DNA of 64,000 bases from Salvia splendens (lineage: Eukaryota; Streptophyta; Magnoliopsida; Lamiales; Lamiaceae). The notes under the pieces are model-generated. The model saw only the letters and a program-made list of their open reading frames with translations, did not search any database and had not been told where the DNA came from. Location of the stretch: the NCBI RefSeq assembly GCF_004379255.2, contig NC_056044.1, positions 2,815,001 to 2,879,000 of the forward strand, in the 5' to 3' direction. The position numbers and the translations under genes were made by a program. Each line of letters begins with the position of its first letter. Position 1 is the first letter of the stretch. Of the stretch, positions 33,120 to 45,696 are shown piece after piece.

Positions 33120-33226
33120 TGAATATCGTTGTCACCGTGCATTGACAAGAACCCTACAACGAGTTACAAACTTGTCCAATATCATCACATACTGCTGAAC
33201 CAGAACAGATCATTGCACCACAAGCA

Positions 33227-35820
33227 TCATTTCTTGCCTTGATTTTTTTGGACCGCCCTCGGAGCTGCACGTAAGTTTGTCAATGTCATAGAAACATCAT
33301 GTTTAAGTGAGGAGCTACTGTAAAATGCTTCTACTTGTTCAATTACATTACTTGGTTCTTACTGAGGTTATGTTTTCTTCGACAATCAACAATATTTATG
33401 ATCAATCATACGCAAATGAGTAAACCGAATGTGTCCTTTAAAAACTAACCTAACTACTAGAATTTTATACACAACAGATCAAACTATACAACATAAAGAC
33501 ACCCCCAAGTGAATTTCTCAGAAAATTTCTGACTGACAATTTGGACATATATCAGATATTTAAAAATAATTCGTCTAAGACACTGACGGATATTTAAAAT
33601 TTCATCACGAGGGACTATCCACTACAGATTTTCATAGTTATACACACTAATTGGCATGAATATCTAGAAATACAACATGATTTCTGATTGATGACTAATT
33701 GATCTTGAAAACATCCATGAATATGAGAAAAGTTGAACAGAGCAAGATTCTATCAAACTATGAACAAGAAATGAACTCACCTAGCCCAATTGCATCTGAA
33801 CTCTTCATGATCCTCAGCCTCTTACATGTGTCAATAAACATCCTGTAAGCAAAGCAGAGTGATGCCATATTACACAAATTACTAAAAGATATCAGTATCT
33901 TTCGAAACATATTTCATGTCATTAATAGGGAAAGCATGAAACTTAATGCAAAAAATAACCAGAACAGTATCTTAGGTCTCGACAATCAAACAACCAGAAT
34001 CATAGTTTAGGCTTCTCCAATCAATGATCAAGAACAGTATCCATGGTATGGCTCCCTAAGCTTCGTTAAGTTCACCACAGCACAGGTTTTCATTCCCCTG
34101 ATGGAAAAACTATCAACGATGTTCAGCTAATCTTACTTAGCTGAACCTACCTGACCATAGTTGTAGGAATACTCAGTAATTAAACTCTGCAGTGCTCCAG
34201 TAAGAAACTAAACGAAAAGGAAAATGCATTTCAGACCTACTTTCTGCAGTATCTTCCATAGCAATTGTAATAAACTAAAGTGCTAATGGTAGTTTATGAC
34301 CACAACTTTTATTTAGTCTTTAAATGACGTCGACATTGCAATTTTTATCAATCTACGACACACAATGAGTAGAAGCACTAAAAACATTATAGTGCAAACT
34401 TCAGAAATTCATTCAAAATAACTAACCAACATGAAATATGCATCTTGTGCAATTGATTTAAAAGGTAAAAAGTCATGAAATAATGTTCAGAACTATCAAA
34501 TTAAAATCATCAATATATAAGTATTAATAAAATTAGCAGATCAATGCCAATTAAACGAATAGAAACAAGGCCACTGGATCTTACTCCCATGGAACATCAC
34601 CAACAAGCATCCAATCGCCATCTTTATCCTCGTAAGTTAGAACATATTCAGATCCGTTTAGCAAGTCCTTCATTTTGCTCTCACTCATCATCTCCGCCCC
34701 AGGAGCACCATGGGAACCATACTGGCCTGCATCATACAATGGCAGTGACTTTTGCTTCTAGAAAGAACTTAAATCTTTAACTAGTAAAGAATCGTATGCA
34801 GCAACATAACTCACCTATCGTAAAGCAGCTGAACATCTTCTCCAGAGCAGATGAGAGTCCCTGGTAGGCAGAGTAAGTTCTGAGGTCGACCTTCCTTAGG
34901 TATGGAGCACCATCCATACTCACTTTCACAAAGGATGCGCCATTTGGTGCATTACCATCTACCTCTTCATTGTTCTTTGAGGTAGTTGCCAGAGTATTCT
35001 TTCTGAACTGTCTGACAGGTGGCCAGCCAACAACTTGTGCCCTGGCATGAGACGAGTGAGTATAAGATCGCGAAAATGAAATCACAAAATTCACCATCTT
35101 AAAGCCAAATTATCCAGTACTTTTCCTAACATCTGTTAGGCATCTAGTGAATACCATTAGAGACGAACCAGTAATTGCTTATAATTAGGACTTACTTGGT
35201 AGCAGGGGCACTAGCATCGTTATTTGTAGCAGCTTTGTAAACTGCTTCTTTCACCTTAGTTTGTTGGGCTGCAGAGACTTCGTTCGAGGCTTTGATACTT
35301 GGGTTCGAGGAAGGTCTAGGAGAGAGCATAGTATCAAATTCCGAAGCGAGGACATGTTTCCCCTACATGACATGTTTCGGATTTACAATACTAATCAAGG
35401 AAAAGAAAAAAAAGGGTAAAACGCTTCACCATTTACCTTCGAGGTTCCATTCATAGCATCAGAAAACACTCGTTTATTTCCTGTAACCAGTGACTTCAAG
35501 GGATGAAGAGGAAACAGCAGCTTCTCATCGACTGCTGTGGAACTCTCAGGACAACCCTCTGAACCCCTCCCCAGTGACAGGGATCCCGGGGGCCCAAGCC
35601 TTAGTTCTGTGGCCTTTAAGTTCAGACCACGGCCACTGTAGTCTGAGGTGCTGGATATTGCCAAGCTACCAACTGATGAACAGTCAGACAGCCCCATGTA
35701 GTTACGCTCCTTGAGTTCTGATCCATTTTGGCAGACACTTTCTAAGGAGGTTGGAGAAGCCAGCAGGGTAATGTTGCTTTGGTACTCGTCCCCACCAACA
35801 CCGAGAAGAGGTGCAGACAT
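33227..35820 (-). CDS. Aux/IAA transcriptional repressor (IAA8/IAA9/IAA27-like), unit B, complete
   Basis: Six exons, minus strand: 35437-35820, 35196-35362, 34815-35041, 34585-34726, 33781-33842 and 33227-33264. Phases match throughout and give 339 residues, near the size of IAA8/IAA9-type proteins. The last short exon reads [12 protein letters not shown] and stops at 33227. Domains are as in unit A: changed EAR (LRLGPP), GWPPVR degron, PB1-type domains III and IV. The acceptor of exon 4 is GATGCAG, which restores the conserved [13 protein letters not shown]. Differences from unit A are a few bases, mostly silent or in introns. The start is the ATG at 35820. The stop lies about 110 bases from the duplication junction, so 3' UTR and terminator may be shortened or replaced by copia sequence. 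Confidence 0.94.
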
Positions 35821-36746
35821 CAAGATTTAGGATACAGTCCAGTTCTTAACTCAGTAAAGCTATGAAAACCAAACTGGTTTAAAGAAAATCTGAAAACTTG
35901 TAGAACAAAATTGTTTAGGTAGGTATCACACATATCCGGCAACCAAACTAAATGCAAGCCTTTATCAGAATTAGATTCATTCAAGCTCAAATAGACACTG
36001 AATTATGCAACACAAAACCTCTAAATCCAACCCTGGCATAACCTAAGCTCGAATTTACTTAAAATGATAGTAATTTCACAGTCTAATCCTACAATTTCAA
36101 TCTATGAGACCATAGCAGAAAATTTTAGCTCTACAGTCATGCCAACACCCTCATGCATAACATAGATTAAGCAGGAAACCGAACACTTTAGAGAAATCGA
36201 ACAACGAAAGCTCGCAGAGGCTATCTTATCAACTGTTAACAATTGCTTTTACTACTAGTTTCACAATTAAACGATTCAAATATATTTAAGAGCTCATTCC
36301 ATGGAGATGAACTAACCGCAAAAATAAAAAATCACAACATAGACATGAAATTGGAGAAATGAGCATATTTAGCAACACGCTATAACACAAAATCCAGAAA
36401 ATTTCTCCAGAAATAGTGGTATAGCAAGCAGTAACATAGTTCCATAGCTAGCAGGTGATAAAACCCCAAAAATTCAAGCAGCTCGTGTACTCAGTCGCTT
36501 CAAAAGTAAGGAATTTACCAGAAAATTAGCGGAAGAGAGGCTCGAAGTTGAGATTTGCAGAAGAAATTCGCAGAAAAACTATGGTTCTTCCATGGTTGAT
36601 AGAGAGAGAAAAGTTGGTTTTGGTGTGGGAGACAGAATTAGACTCTTCGCTTAATAAATTAACAAATGTGTTTCGAAAAAAAGTGGGAATTGAGGGAAAG
36701 GTGAAATTATACAATTTTCCTAAATATGGAAAAGACAAACTTTAAC
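35821..36746 (-). promoter_or_regulatory. 5' flank and probable 5' UTR intron of Aux/IAA (unit B)
   Basis: Near-identical counterpart of 2522-3447, including the candidate leader-exon donor (GTAAATTCC, beside 36519). No other gene. Confidence 0.4.

Positions 36747-36780
<34 letters not shown>
36747..36780. repeat. (ATA)n microsatellite, unit B
   Basis: Shorter allele of 3448-3490, ending in an interrupted ATACTAATAA. Confidence 0.85.
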
Positions 36781-36781
<1 letters not shown>

Positions 36782-38425
36782 AATAACTACCTTTTTATAA
36801 TTGCATAACGTAATTTAATCGTAATATTAATATAAAGTCTTGTATTGATTCCATGCATATTTAGATAATGTGTAGAAAAAATGTGTGACGAAAGTGAAAT
36901 GTCTGTTCGCTTTCATATATTCTATTTATCTCACTTTAACTAAGACGTTTTTCTTGTGACATGCTTAAGATTTAAGAAAGTGGTGTCGTCACGGTTAACT
37001 TGGAAAATTACACCACAACATTCATAATAATTTAGGACTACCTAATTTTTAGTTCAAATAAAGATTTTATCATTCACTTAGTTCAATGGTATATGTATTA
37101 TATAAAAACTGATAAAAACAAATATAACTACTCAACATTATTAAAATTTTAAAACAAATTTATTCAGATCCCGTCATCATATTTGTACCAAACAAAACAT
37201 AATTATCAAAATGATGATTCCCCCATTTTAAAAAGCATATGATAACTCTACAAAAAATAGCATATGATATTTTTTTTAATGATTAGTATAATCTACTGTA
37301 TAATATGATAATTAGCAAAATATGATTTGTAATGGAGCCCACAAAAATGCTGTCAGATGCTGTAACCCGCTACAAAAAATACCAAAACCCAAGTAGTATT
37401 ATTTTTATTTATAGAATTTATTTTAATGTCCTTAATCTCTGGCTTTATTATTGGTACCCATATCAATTCTTTTTGGGAAATTGTTTTTTAAAGAAATTAT
37501 CGTGTACGGTTACTATGGTATGAGAATTGAACTACTTAGTTCGAACAAAATAACTAATGAGCACGAATAATATGTTACATATTGTATGTGAATATCGTCA
37601 ACGAGATCATTCTTATTATATCTATGACTCTATGTAAATTTGTTTTGTTTTATACTATCAGTTTAATTTTAGCACATTAAAACTGATATAATTTGTACAA
37701 TTAATGATGTACTTGAAATATTATAATATATAAAATAAAAAAGGTTAACATAATAACATGGGGCTTAAATGAGAGCGATGATTATGAATTTTTTAACTTT
37801 TATTCATCGAATGAGTTGTATTTTTATAAGAGCATATATAAAATGATATAAACTTGTTGAAGAAGACAAGAAGAGTGAGACAATTTTTTTCTTCAGGTGA
37901 AATAATAATTGCTGCCACTTTTGCTAAAAACATTAAATGTTTTTATTGCATTTGAGACTTTTAATTATTAAAGGAACAATCATTTTAAAGCATAACTACA
38001 TGGAAAAACCCAAGTTATGTTTGGGTACTAAAATATAATACTTCAACCGATTATTTTTAGGCAGTCTTGTATAATTGACTCATCTCATTCTTAAAAGCTT
38101 TTATTACTCACACAATTATAAATAGAAGACGTTATTTTAATAGTATTTCTATTTTTGAAAAAATGAATCCACCTTGCTTGCTGTAACACACTATTAAAAA
38201 GAAAAGTGAGTCATTATAAGTATCATAAATAATGAGACGATTGAAACATTAATTAAAAGATGGGTGAATGGGTGTGGGAGAGTGGAAATAGGCAAAGAGG
38301 AGACAAAGTTGGAAGTCGTCGGCTCAGTTTGGGAGACAATAAACCTACTTTTCCAACCTTTTTGCCGCATTCTGATTGCGACATCTAAATATAGTTATAT
38401 TTAACATAAAAAATATATATACTAC
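36781..38425. other. AT-rich intergenic DNA
   Basis: Matches 3491-6851 of unit A minus three stretches (about 330, 440 and 75 bases) and minus the Harbinger-like insertion. No gene recognised. Confidence 0.6.
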
Positions 38426-38692
38426 TAGGGGAAGGGGTGGTCCGGTACGGTATACCGTACTTGGAGTGTCATACCGTATTGAAAGTTACGGTATGACAAA
38501 ACACCATACCGATACCGTATCGAATTTTTCGGTAGACCGGAGTTCGGTATACCGGAAATTCGGTATGATAGTTTTTGATACCGTTACCATACCATGATTT
38601 AGGTATACCGTACCGCATTCCGGTATACCGTACTTTTGCGGTATACCGAACTTCGATACGACATACCGTTATACCGGAAAAATAATATATTA
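38426..38692. mobile_element. Left arm of hAT-like MITE, GGTATACC family, unit B
   Basis: Begins TAGGGG and GGGGTGGTCCGGTACGGTAT; very dense in GGTATACC palindromes. It is longer than the unit A arm (6852 to about 6905), which has lost about 590 bases here. The right arm is missing. Confidence 0.55.
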
Positions 38693-38699
38693 TACCTAA

Positions 38700-38849
38700 A
38701 ATATTAAAAAAATAATTCTATTGTTCAACTACTTCAAAAAGTCAACAATTACGGCTGTAGGTATAAATTGTTACTAAAAATGGAAAGAGTGCAAATAACT
38801 TGGGACGCCCAGAAAGAAAATAAGTGCAAGTAGTGCGGGACGGAGGGAG
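38700..38849. mobile_element. Possible Stowaway-type MITE remnant
   Basis: The right end reads GGACGGAGGGAG followed by TA, the terminal motif of plant Stowaway elements. No matching left end is seen, so it may be a half element. Absent from unit A. Confidence 0.35.
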
Positions 38850-39347
38850 TATAAAACAATTAAACTCCATACAGTCATTCTAATATTCAAATTTATAACA
38901 CATTGACAACCAAATCAAAGACAAATTATAAAATCATGAGCAACATTATCTTCATTTCTTGGAACCTTGTTGGTGAATTTGACAAAAGACATTACTTGTA
39001 GATGAGACTGAAAATGGAGGATCCAACCTGCTATAAATAAAAGGGTTTTATATACATAATAATAACCCTATAAATATAACATAAATATTATATATATATA
39101 TAGGTATATGGTTGTGATCAATTGAGATTTTTGGGCCTAAAAGATAATTAAGATGCATTATCAGCCACTCATTTTTTCATAATGAGTGGTCTAGAAAATG
39201 CCACATAGATTTTATTTTTGAATTAATTTATTACAAAAGGGTAGAATGGTCCCCTTGATCGCCGTCAGATGCAGCGGGGTTCATCTCCAAAAACCCAAAC
39301 TTGAAATGCTCAATTTTCACCCAGATGATCACCCAATTTTCACCCAG

Positions 39348-39561
39348 ATGCTGCTGGCCGGAGAGCGGCATTACCCACATAGACCGCTTCGACGCCTCCA
39401 AGTTCCCTACGCGGTTCAGCGGCCAGATCAGGGGCTTCCACGCGGAGGGCTACATCGACGACAAGAGCGACCGGAGGCTGGAGGATTACCTGCGGTACTG
39501 CATTGTTGCCGGGAAGAAGGCGCTCAAAAGCACGAATCTCGGTGGCGAGAGGCTTGACAAG
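39348..39561 (+). pseudogene. Captured KAS I-like exon, unit B, frameshifted
   Basis: Same exon as 7180-7395 but two bases shorter near 39360, so the frame changes after LLAGE and returns only in another frame (DRFDASKFPTRFSGQIRGF). Some residues are closer to the ancestral KAS I than in unit A (for example DRFDASKFPTRF). Confidence 0.75.
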
Positions 39562-39735
39562 GTAAATTGGCGATCTCCGGTGCTCGGTTCAATTTCGATT
39601 TTGGGAATTGAGGTTTTAATTGGGCATTTTCTGGTTCGATTTTGCTTGGTTGTGTTTTGAGTGCATGTTAGATACGTTCATGAGCGGCAGAGCGGCAGTG
39701 AATTGGAAGGCGGAGATCGTAGAAATCCGATTCAA

Positions 39736-39957
39736 ATGCAGCTCAAGGCGAAGGAGGAAGGCGATGGCGGCGGCGGCAGAGCGGCAGCGAAAAAGCAAGC
39801 GCCAAAGGATTGGGAATCGATGAGCTTGAGTGAGAAAGCGGTGGGGCTGTATGTCGGCGAGAAGGGGTTGCTGTTTTGGCTCAACAAATTCGCCTACGCT
39901 TCCATCTTCATCGTGATTCGGGATGGATTCTCTTCAGGTTTGTGGGTCCCGCTTTGA
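39736..39957 (+). pseudogene. Captured small membrane protein exon, unit B
   Basis: Open from the ATG at 39736 through KKQAPKDWESMSLSEKAVGL to the membrane segment, then frameshifted after ASIFIVI by a lost base (near 39920). Unit A is broken upstream but intact here, so the two copies decayed separately. Confidence 0.5.
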
Positions 39958-40132
39958 ACTTGTAGATGAATTTGTTAAATATGTAGATGAATTTGAGAAC
40001 ATGATTTATTTGACGTCCAACAATCACGATTAATTTGTTAAATATATGGATGCAGTTTTTAATTCGATTGTGTTGCTGGAATTTGTGAGTTGTTTAGATA
40101 AGGGGCTTGTGATATTGCCTAAAATATTATTG

Positions 40133-40845
40133 TTGACATAAATTATATAAGTTGTTGACATGAAAATGTTTGTTGTTGAGTACGAAAACAATGTCAATTA
40201 TATATATAATCCATGTGAACTACATATAAAATTTATAACAACTACACATATGTAATGTCAACTATATATACAATCCGTATCAATTACATATATAATACAT
40301 GTCAACTACATATATACAATTGTCAACTACATATATACAATGTCAATTATATGTAAAATGTTGTTATTGACATACTTTATACGTAAAATGTTGCTGTTGA
40401 CATTAATTATATGTAAAACGTTGCTGTTGACTTTAATTATATAGGTCGTTGACATAAAAATATTTATTCTCGACATGAATTATATAGCCCGTTGACATAA
40501 TAACGTTTGTTGTTGACATAAATTTTATGAAAAATGTTGTTGACATAAATTATATGTAAAACATTGTTGTTGACATTAATTATATGTAAAATGTTGTTGT
40601 TGACATAAATAATATAGGTCGTCGACATGAAAATATTTATTGTTGACATTAATTATTTGTAAAATGCTGCTTTTGACATAATAGTTGGCATAAATAACGT
40701 TTGTTGTTGACATCGTAGTTGACATAAATAACGTTTGTTGTTGACATCGCAGTTGACATAATGTCTCTATAGTTGACATCGCGCGAAAATGACAATTATG
40801 CCCCCTAGTTGACATAATGTCTCGGTAGTTGACATCGCGCGAAAA
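40133..40845. repeat. TTGACAT-motif repeat array, unit B
   Basis: Counterpart of 7990-8665, with one extra unit near the right end (GTTGACATAATGTCTCGGTA). Confidence 0.75.
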
Positions 40846-40915
40846 TTCTGAATGAGTGGCTGAAAATGCATCTTAGTTCTCAATTAGGCCCAAAAATCTC
40901 AACCTAACAAGATCC

Positions 40916-42706
40916 TATAGGTATATATATTTATATATTTAAACTATTACTCACTATCTTTGATAGATTGAGCGTATTTTTATTATATCAAAAAATCTTT
41001 CAGTGTTCTTTTTTGAATGTTAACGATTAAGGATACATGCATATCAATATTAGGGCCCCAACTATTATTATCGCATCGCCCCTATCTTGTAATACTGACG
41101 ACAACATTTCGTATTGTATTCAACTCATGATTTTTGTTTTTTGACGTGACATTGTTTTTAGCTAACATGTAAATAAGGTTATATGCATTCAATATAATTA
41201 GGAGGGATCCATGGAAACAAAAGCTAGTAATCCAAGACAAGTTCAAATCTTTTACAATATGCCAAGTTAAAACTCATATAATCCCTTGACATAAAAAGTT
41301 GAGCAACAAAAACGATAATTTATGTATATGAATCGGTCATCATTGCTTGCATGCTCCCACCCTTGAACATTAAATGATGCTTAACAAAAATGATATGACA
41401 TACATTAGCTTTTGTTGGGAAATTGTCATAATCACAATGCATCATCTTCCACATTATGATGCTATAATCATGTTGCCTCTTTGCTCCTACGCAATCGTGC
41501 TGTCATCATCATTGTCATGGCCAAGGCATGCCCATCCACCCATCATGGGATGCCACTTCATCACATACACCACATTTTGGCATACATTCTTGTTTGAAAA
41601 TGTCACATTATACCTTCTCACTCTTCACTAATGGAGAAACACATGCTTATATGTCTTAGGTGGTTTTATTTGTCACCTAAGGAATGGATTCATTCTTCCA
41701 AAATTATTTATTTTTAAGAATAATTGTTTCATATTTTATTTTTCATCTATTTGAAATTAATTGTCTCATTAATTAAGCTTTTAGTAATTTTGATAACTGA
41801 ATACCACATTTCACTAACTCAATTCACTTATATTTTTCTGAAACTAAAATATGATTCATTTCCTGAGTTCCACTATTTTATTGCACACGTACGCTTTTTT
41901 TTACATCTCAACATACAAGTTGAGTCAAAGTAAGATAATTATTCACTAGAGTGTGTTCTTGAGTTTTAGGCAAGATGTAATCAGAAGTTTGTTTTGGGAT
42001 ATATGAGCTATATTTGATCAATTTCCAGTTTGAAATTTTGAAATAATAATTTTCCTATATCTCATTGTGTTGTGATGATATTGATTTTTACAAAACGATT
42101 CACACAAAATACTTAATATTCAACAATGTTATATGAACAAAAAAGTAAACTCCATAGGTGCTTATAATAACAAATAAGTAAAATATTAAAAGCATTTACT
42201 ACTATCTTTGAGCTGCATACCACTCCAATCAACGGTTAAAACTAATAAGTTAAAAACCGATAAATCATAAAAAACGACGAAATATGAATTAAATGTTTTT
42301 GTAAATGACCTTGATAGCTAGAGTTGGTCGACCATGTCTATTGGAGATTGAGGTCGTTCCTCTTCACTACTGTCTACCAATGATTTGGAGACATTTGTCT
42401 CAATTTGATTAGCTATTTGAATTTTGTTTGGATATTGAGATAAATTTAAGTAATGTTTTAATTCTGTCCCATTTAAGATTACTACGGTTTTCTTTTGGTC
42501 TATCCAAAACAACAATATCCAAAACAACAACATTACTCACATCATTCAAATATTTTCATGTCTTTTTTCCCTGTATGTGTGTTTTCTCGTTTTAGAATAA
42601 AAATGCAAAATATAAAGGCATAAATCTCATAATCCAACACAAACCATCCCAAATGTAATTGCATTTAAATGAAGGTACAAAAAAAACTAATAAAAATCAA
42701 TATCTA
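40916..42706. other. Intergenic DNA
   Basis: Matches 17119-19418 of unit A without the hAT MITE; the empty site GTCTTAGG is at about 41655. No gene recognised. Confidence 0.6.
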
Positions 42707-44235
42707 TCACTGAAATATAATGACGACAATAAAAAAGGTCAATAAACAAATATTAAGGAAAATTTGCGGCGCAACTGATGCAATACAATGATGGAACGCA
42801 CGAGCGTCGAAGTAATATAGAAGTAGAATAATTGATCCAACCCATTTCCAGTACCCACGGAAAAACCGAATATTGCAAATATTTGTGAGACAATTCTTGT
42901 CAATGATCAATTTTTGAAGAGACGTAGCATTATCGATGATGTATAAAATCATTTCCCGTTCTGACTTAGATTTCGAATATCCCAAAATTTCCAAATACTT
43001 TTCAGACAAATCACACCTACGACGATGGTCATATGTTTTTGCATCGAATTCAACTTCCCCAGTCGTGTCCGACATCTTCCAGGGTACAAACTACCAACAA
43101 ATATTATAACATGATCAAATATAATGACTATTGCATCAACATATATATATATATATATACCTAAATTAATACTTACCTTTATTACGAGTTTTTCTAATGA
43201 AGTACATGCTGCAACCCAACGACAAGCATATCGTGAAACATAATAGTAGTCATGTATGGTCGTCTTATCTATCACCAATTCTAGATATTTCATATTTACG
43301 AATTGAAGCCACGAATTATTCAACAACTCAAGATTCAACTGCAAATTAATATCACATGCATTAATATTTGGAAAAAACGTCAAAAAAAAAAACATCATTA
43401 CCTTGCACAGATCTGAAGATGAATAGTACGCATATGAGAGGCGCAGTAGTTGGAGTTGGTCGCGTATGCAATATGGCATTTGGGAAATGAACTCAACTTG
43501 AGTTCGACTATAACGACTGTCTCTAAGATTGAGTTTCGTAAGCTTCGGGATATTACTTAGTTGCACACTACATTCTCTTCTGCATTCAAAGCATGTCAGA
43601 GAAACCAAACTAATAGCGTTGCGAATCACCATGGATCTAATTCCCGAAAGAAAAGACAAGTTCAAACGCTTCAATTTGGAGGGGCCAACTATTGCCACAT
43701 TTTCCAACTTGCTACAATTTTTAACTGTCAAACATTCTAGAATAGGACAATTGGAGACCACAAACTGAAAGTATTGATCACTCATTTCAATGCTAATTAG
43801 AGATAGATCTTTAAGACATTCAAGACCATTCCTATCTGGAAGTCTACGAAATGTAAGACGGCCTGGTGAAATATGAATCATTTCGGCTTTCCTAGTTAGG
43901 GCAAACTCGAAGTACCTCTCAATCTCATAAAACACACCACATCTATGAAGGTCAAACGTAAACTCTTTTATCCGACTGCCTCTATGTGAATTCAAGACAT
44001 GATTGACTACTCTATCTAGGTCATACTGACTCCTGTAAATGATTCGATCCATTTCACCGATTGCATATTTTGTGAAATTGAGATGAGTGTTGTAGGCATG
44101 AAGATGTCGCCAACGAGATGAAAGTATACTAGTAGAAGTCGCTTCATGGATTGTTAATCGAGAGATTATAGATACGAGAATATCACTCGGCAAATCGGTG
44201 ATTCTATCTTCATGCATCATCTGCAGTTCACACAT
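42707..44235 (-). CDS. F-box/LRR protein with FBD-like C-terminus, unit B
   Basis: Exons 43402-44235, 43177-43338 and 42707-43090, same structure and phases as the unit A gene, about 459 residues, no break. Residue differences from unit A are few (H/R in TF.RLPD, T/S in EM.DQY, IK.L/MK.L in VN..HLEL, E/A in RWV.ACTS). An AT dinucleotide run in intron 2 is two bases longer. Ubiquitin-ligase substrate adaptor by family; target unknown. Confidence 0.88.
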
Positions 44236-44757
44236 GATAATAAATCTTTCCACTCGATATTCAATGTAATATCATTACAAAATTGCAACATGTTAAAGTT
44301 CATATAATGCTTACCCCACGAGGCTTTGATCTATCCAAGAAGAATGGGAAAAACGATCCTCGCCGGCAGCTCCAAGATGACTATGGAAAATATATATGCC
44401 TATAAAAAATTGTGCCCTAGACTTATACTCCTAAAATATAAATATATATTTGAGCATATCTAGTTGTTTTGCTATTGGGATATATATTATAAATAAATAA
44501 TGTGATTTGATTAATATTGATTTTCTGGGCCTAAGCTGAGACATTGATTTAATCTCAAATCTAATTAAGAAATGCGAATAAGAGAGAAACTAAGTAAAAT
44601 CAAATTATAATTATCACGTTGGTTCAGCTAGTACAATTTTATTTTTCCATCAGAATGAATCCGAATCCAATTTCTCTTCTTTGAGTTTTTATCCATGTTG
44701 CAATGAAGAGTTTCTTTTCTTCTATTATCATAATATTAAAATATAGTCTTTGGGAGA
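44236..44757. other. Promoter side of unit B F-box gene
   Basis: No gene recognised; counterpart of 20946-21484. Confidence 0.5.
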
Positions 44758-45131
44758 ACATGGTATATATGTGATCAACACATAATTAATTTTAAAAGCA
44801 CAATGCAAAACGAAAAAGAAATAGTAGGTTATTATAAGAGAACACCCAAGGTCATTGTTACCTCGTAGTTTCATTATACGGATTTTAAATTGACTAGTTC
44901 AATTTTAGATTGCTTAATTCATCTTAAAATCCAATTTTTTTATAATGAACTAAGATCAAAGTAATAATGACACAAAATAAGAATAATATACATAAAGAGT
45001 GAACAATAAAAACCTCAAAAACACTCATTTGAATTCATTCACCGATGCTTTATTCACTACAAACATACACATGCACATACAATATAGCATCATCAAATTT
45101 ATACTATATGTTACTTTTACTTTACATAAAT

Positions 45132-45364
45132 AGATAATTCAAGTCCAAAATTCAAGAGCCCCACTGGATGTGGATTATCTGGTTTGAGGAGCTCATACTC
45201 TATAGTCCGAGTTGCGAAATCTATGCCTCCTTTGGTCTCAACATCATAGCTTATCACCATGTTTTTGTAAAGCTTCAAAACATCTCCTTCAATCACTTTG
45301 AATTTTACTTGTTTCTTCTCATCATTTACTTCTATAACTTGTTTTGATCTTTGCTCTTTCCCAT
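45132..45364 (-). pseudogene. 3' exon fragment of an MLP/Bet v 1-like gene, unit B
   Basis: Counterpart of 21859-22091 with an essentially identical open frame (KFKVIEGDVLKLYKNMVISY ... NPHPVGLLNFGLELS). The first exon is missing here as well, so the truncation preceded the duplication of the units. Confidence 0.8.
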
Positions 45365-45696
45365 CTGCGTGTATCGAGATTAAGACAAATCATAAGTTTT
45401 TATTCTTTACTAATTGTCATTTAAATGATAGTACTAACTTATTGAAAACCACGTGAATTTCAACTGATACCACATTATTTAAATACAAAAATCAGCAGGA
45501 GAGAGTTTTGGTTCTCTTGATATCACACAACATCGATGAAAATTAAACATCACATAACAAATCACAATCCAAAGATATGCCTTATTCCCCCAATTTGAAA
45601 CTCAAGTATTGACAGGGCCAACCAAAGTTTGTGATTTTCAAAACAGCAAGCAAACCCGTGTTAATAATAGTTCGAAAACGGAAGACTTTGTACCTT
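45365..45696. other. Remnant MLP intron and spacer
   Basis: Counterpart of 22092-22424; no further feature. Confidence 0.5.

Larger units (their letters stand above)
39103..40915. mobile_element. Pack-type transposon carrying two gene fragments, unit B
   Basis: Counterpart of 6935-8757 with the same long inverted-repeat ends (GAGATTTTTGGGCCTAA at the left; its complement near 40890). The right flank jumps to sequence matching 17119 of unit A because of a deletion with TTAA microhomology. Confidence 0.65.

Noticed and set aside
35395..35436. Extension of Aux/IAA exon 1 past base 35437 (FYPFF tail)
   Set aside because: This is intron read-through; the donor GTAAATGG and phase-matched next exon show the true exon end.
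42949..43176. Longer 434-residue version of the unit B F-box ORF
   Set aside because: The extra residues come from reading through intron 2; the phase-0 splice to the exon at 43090 gives the conserved C-terminus.
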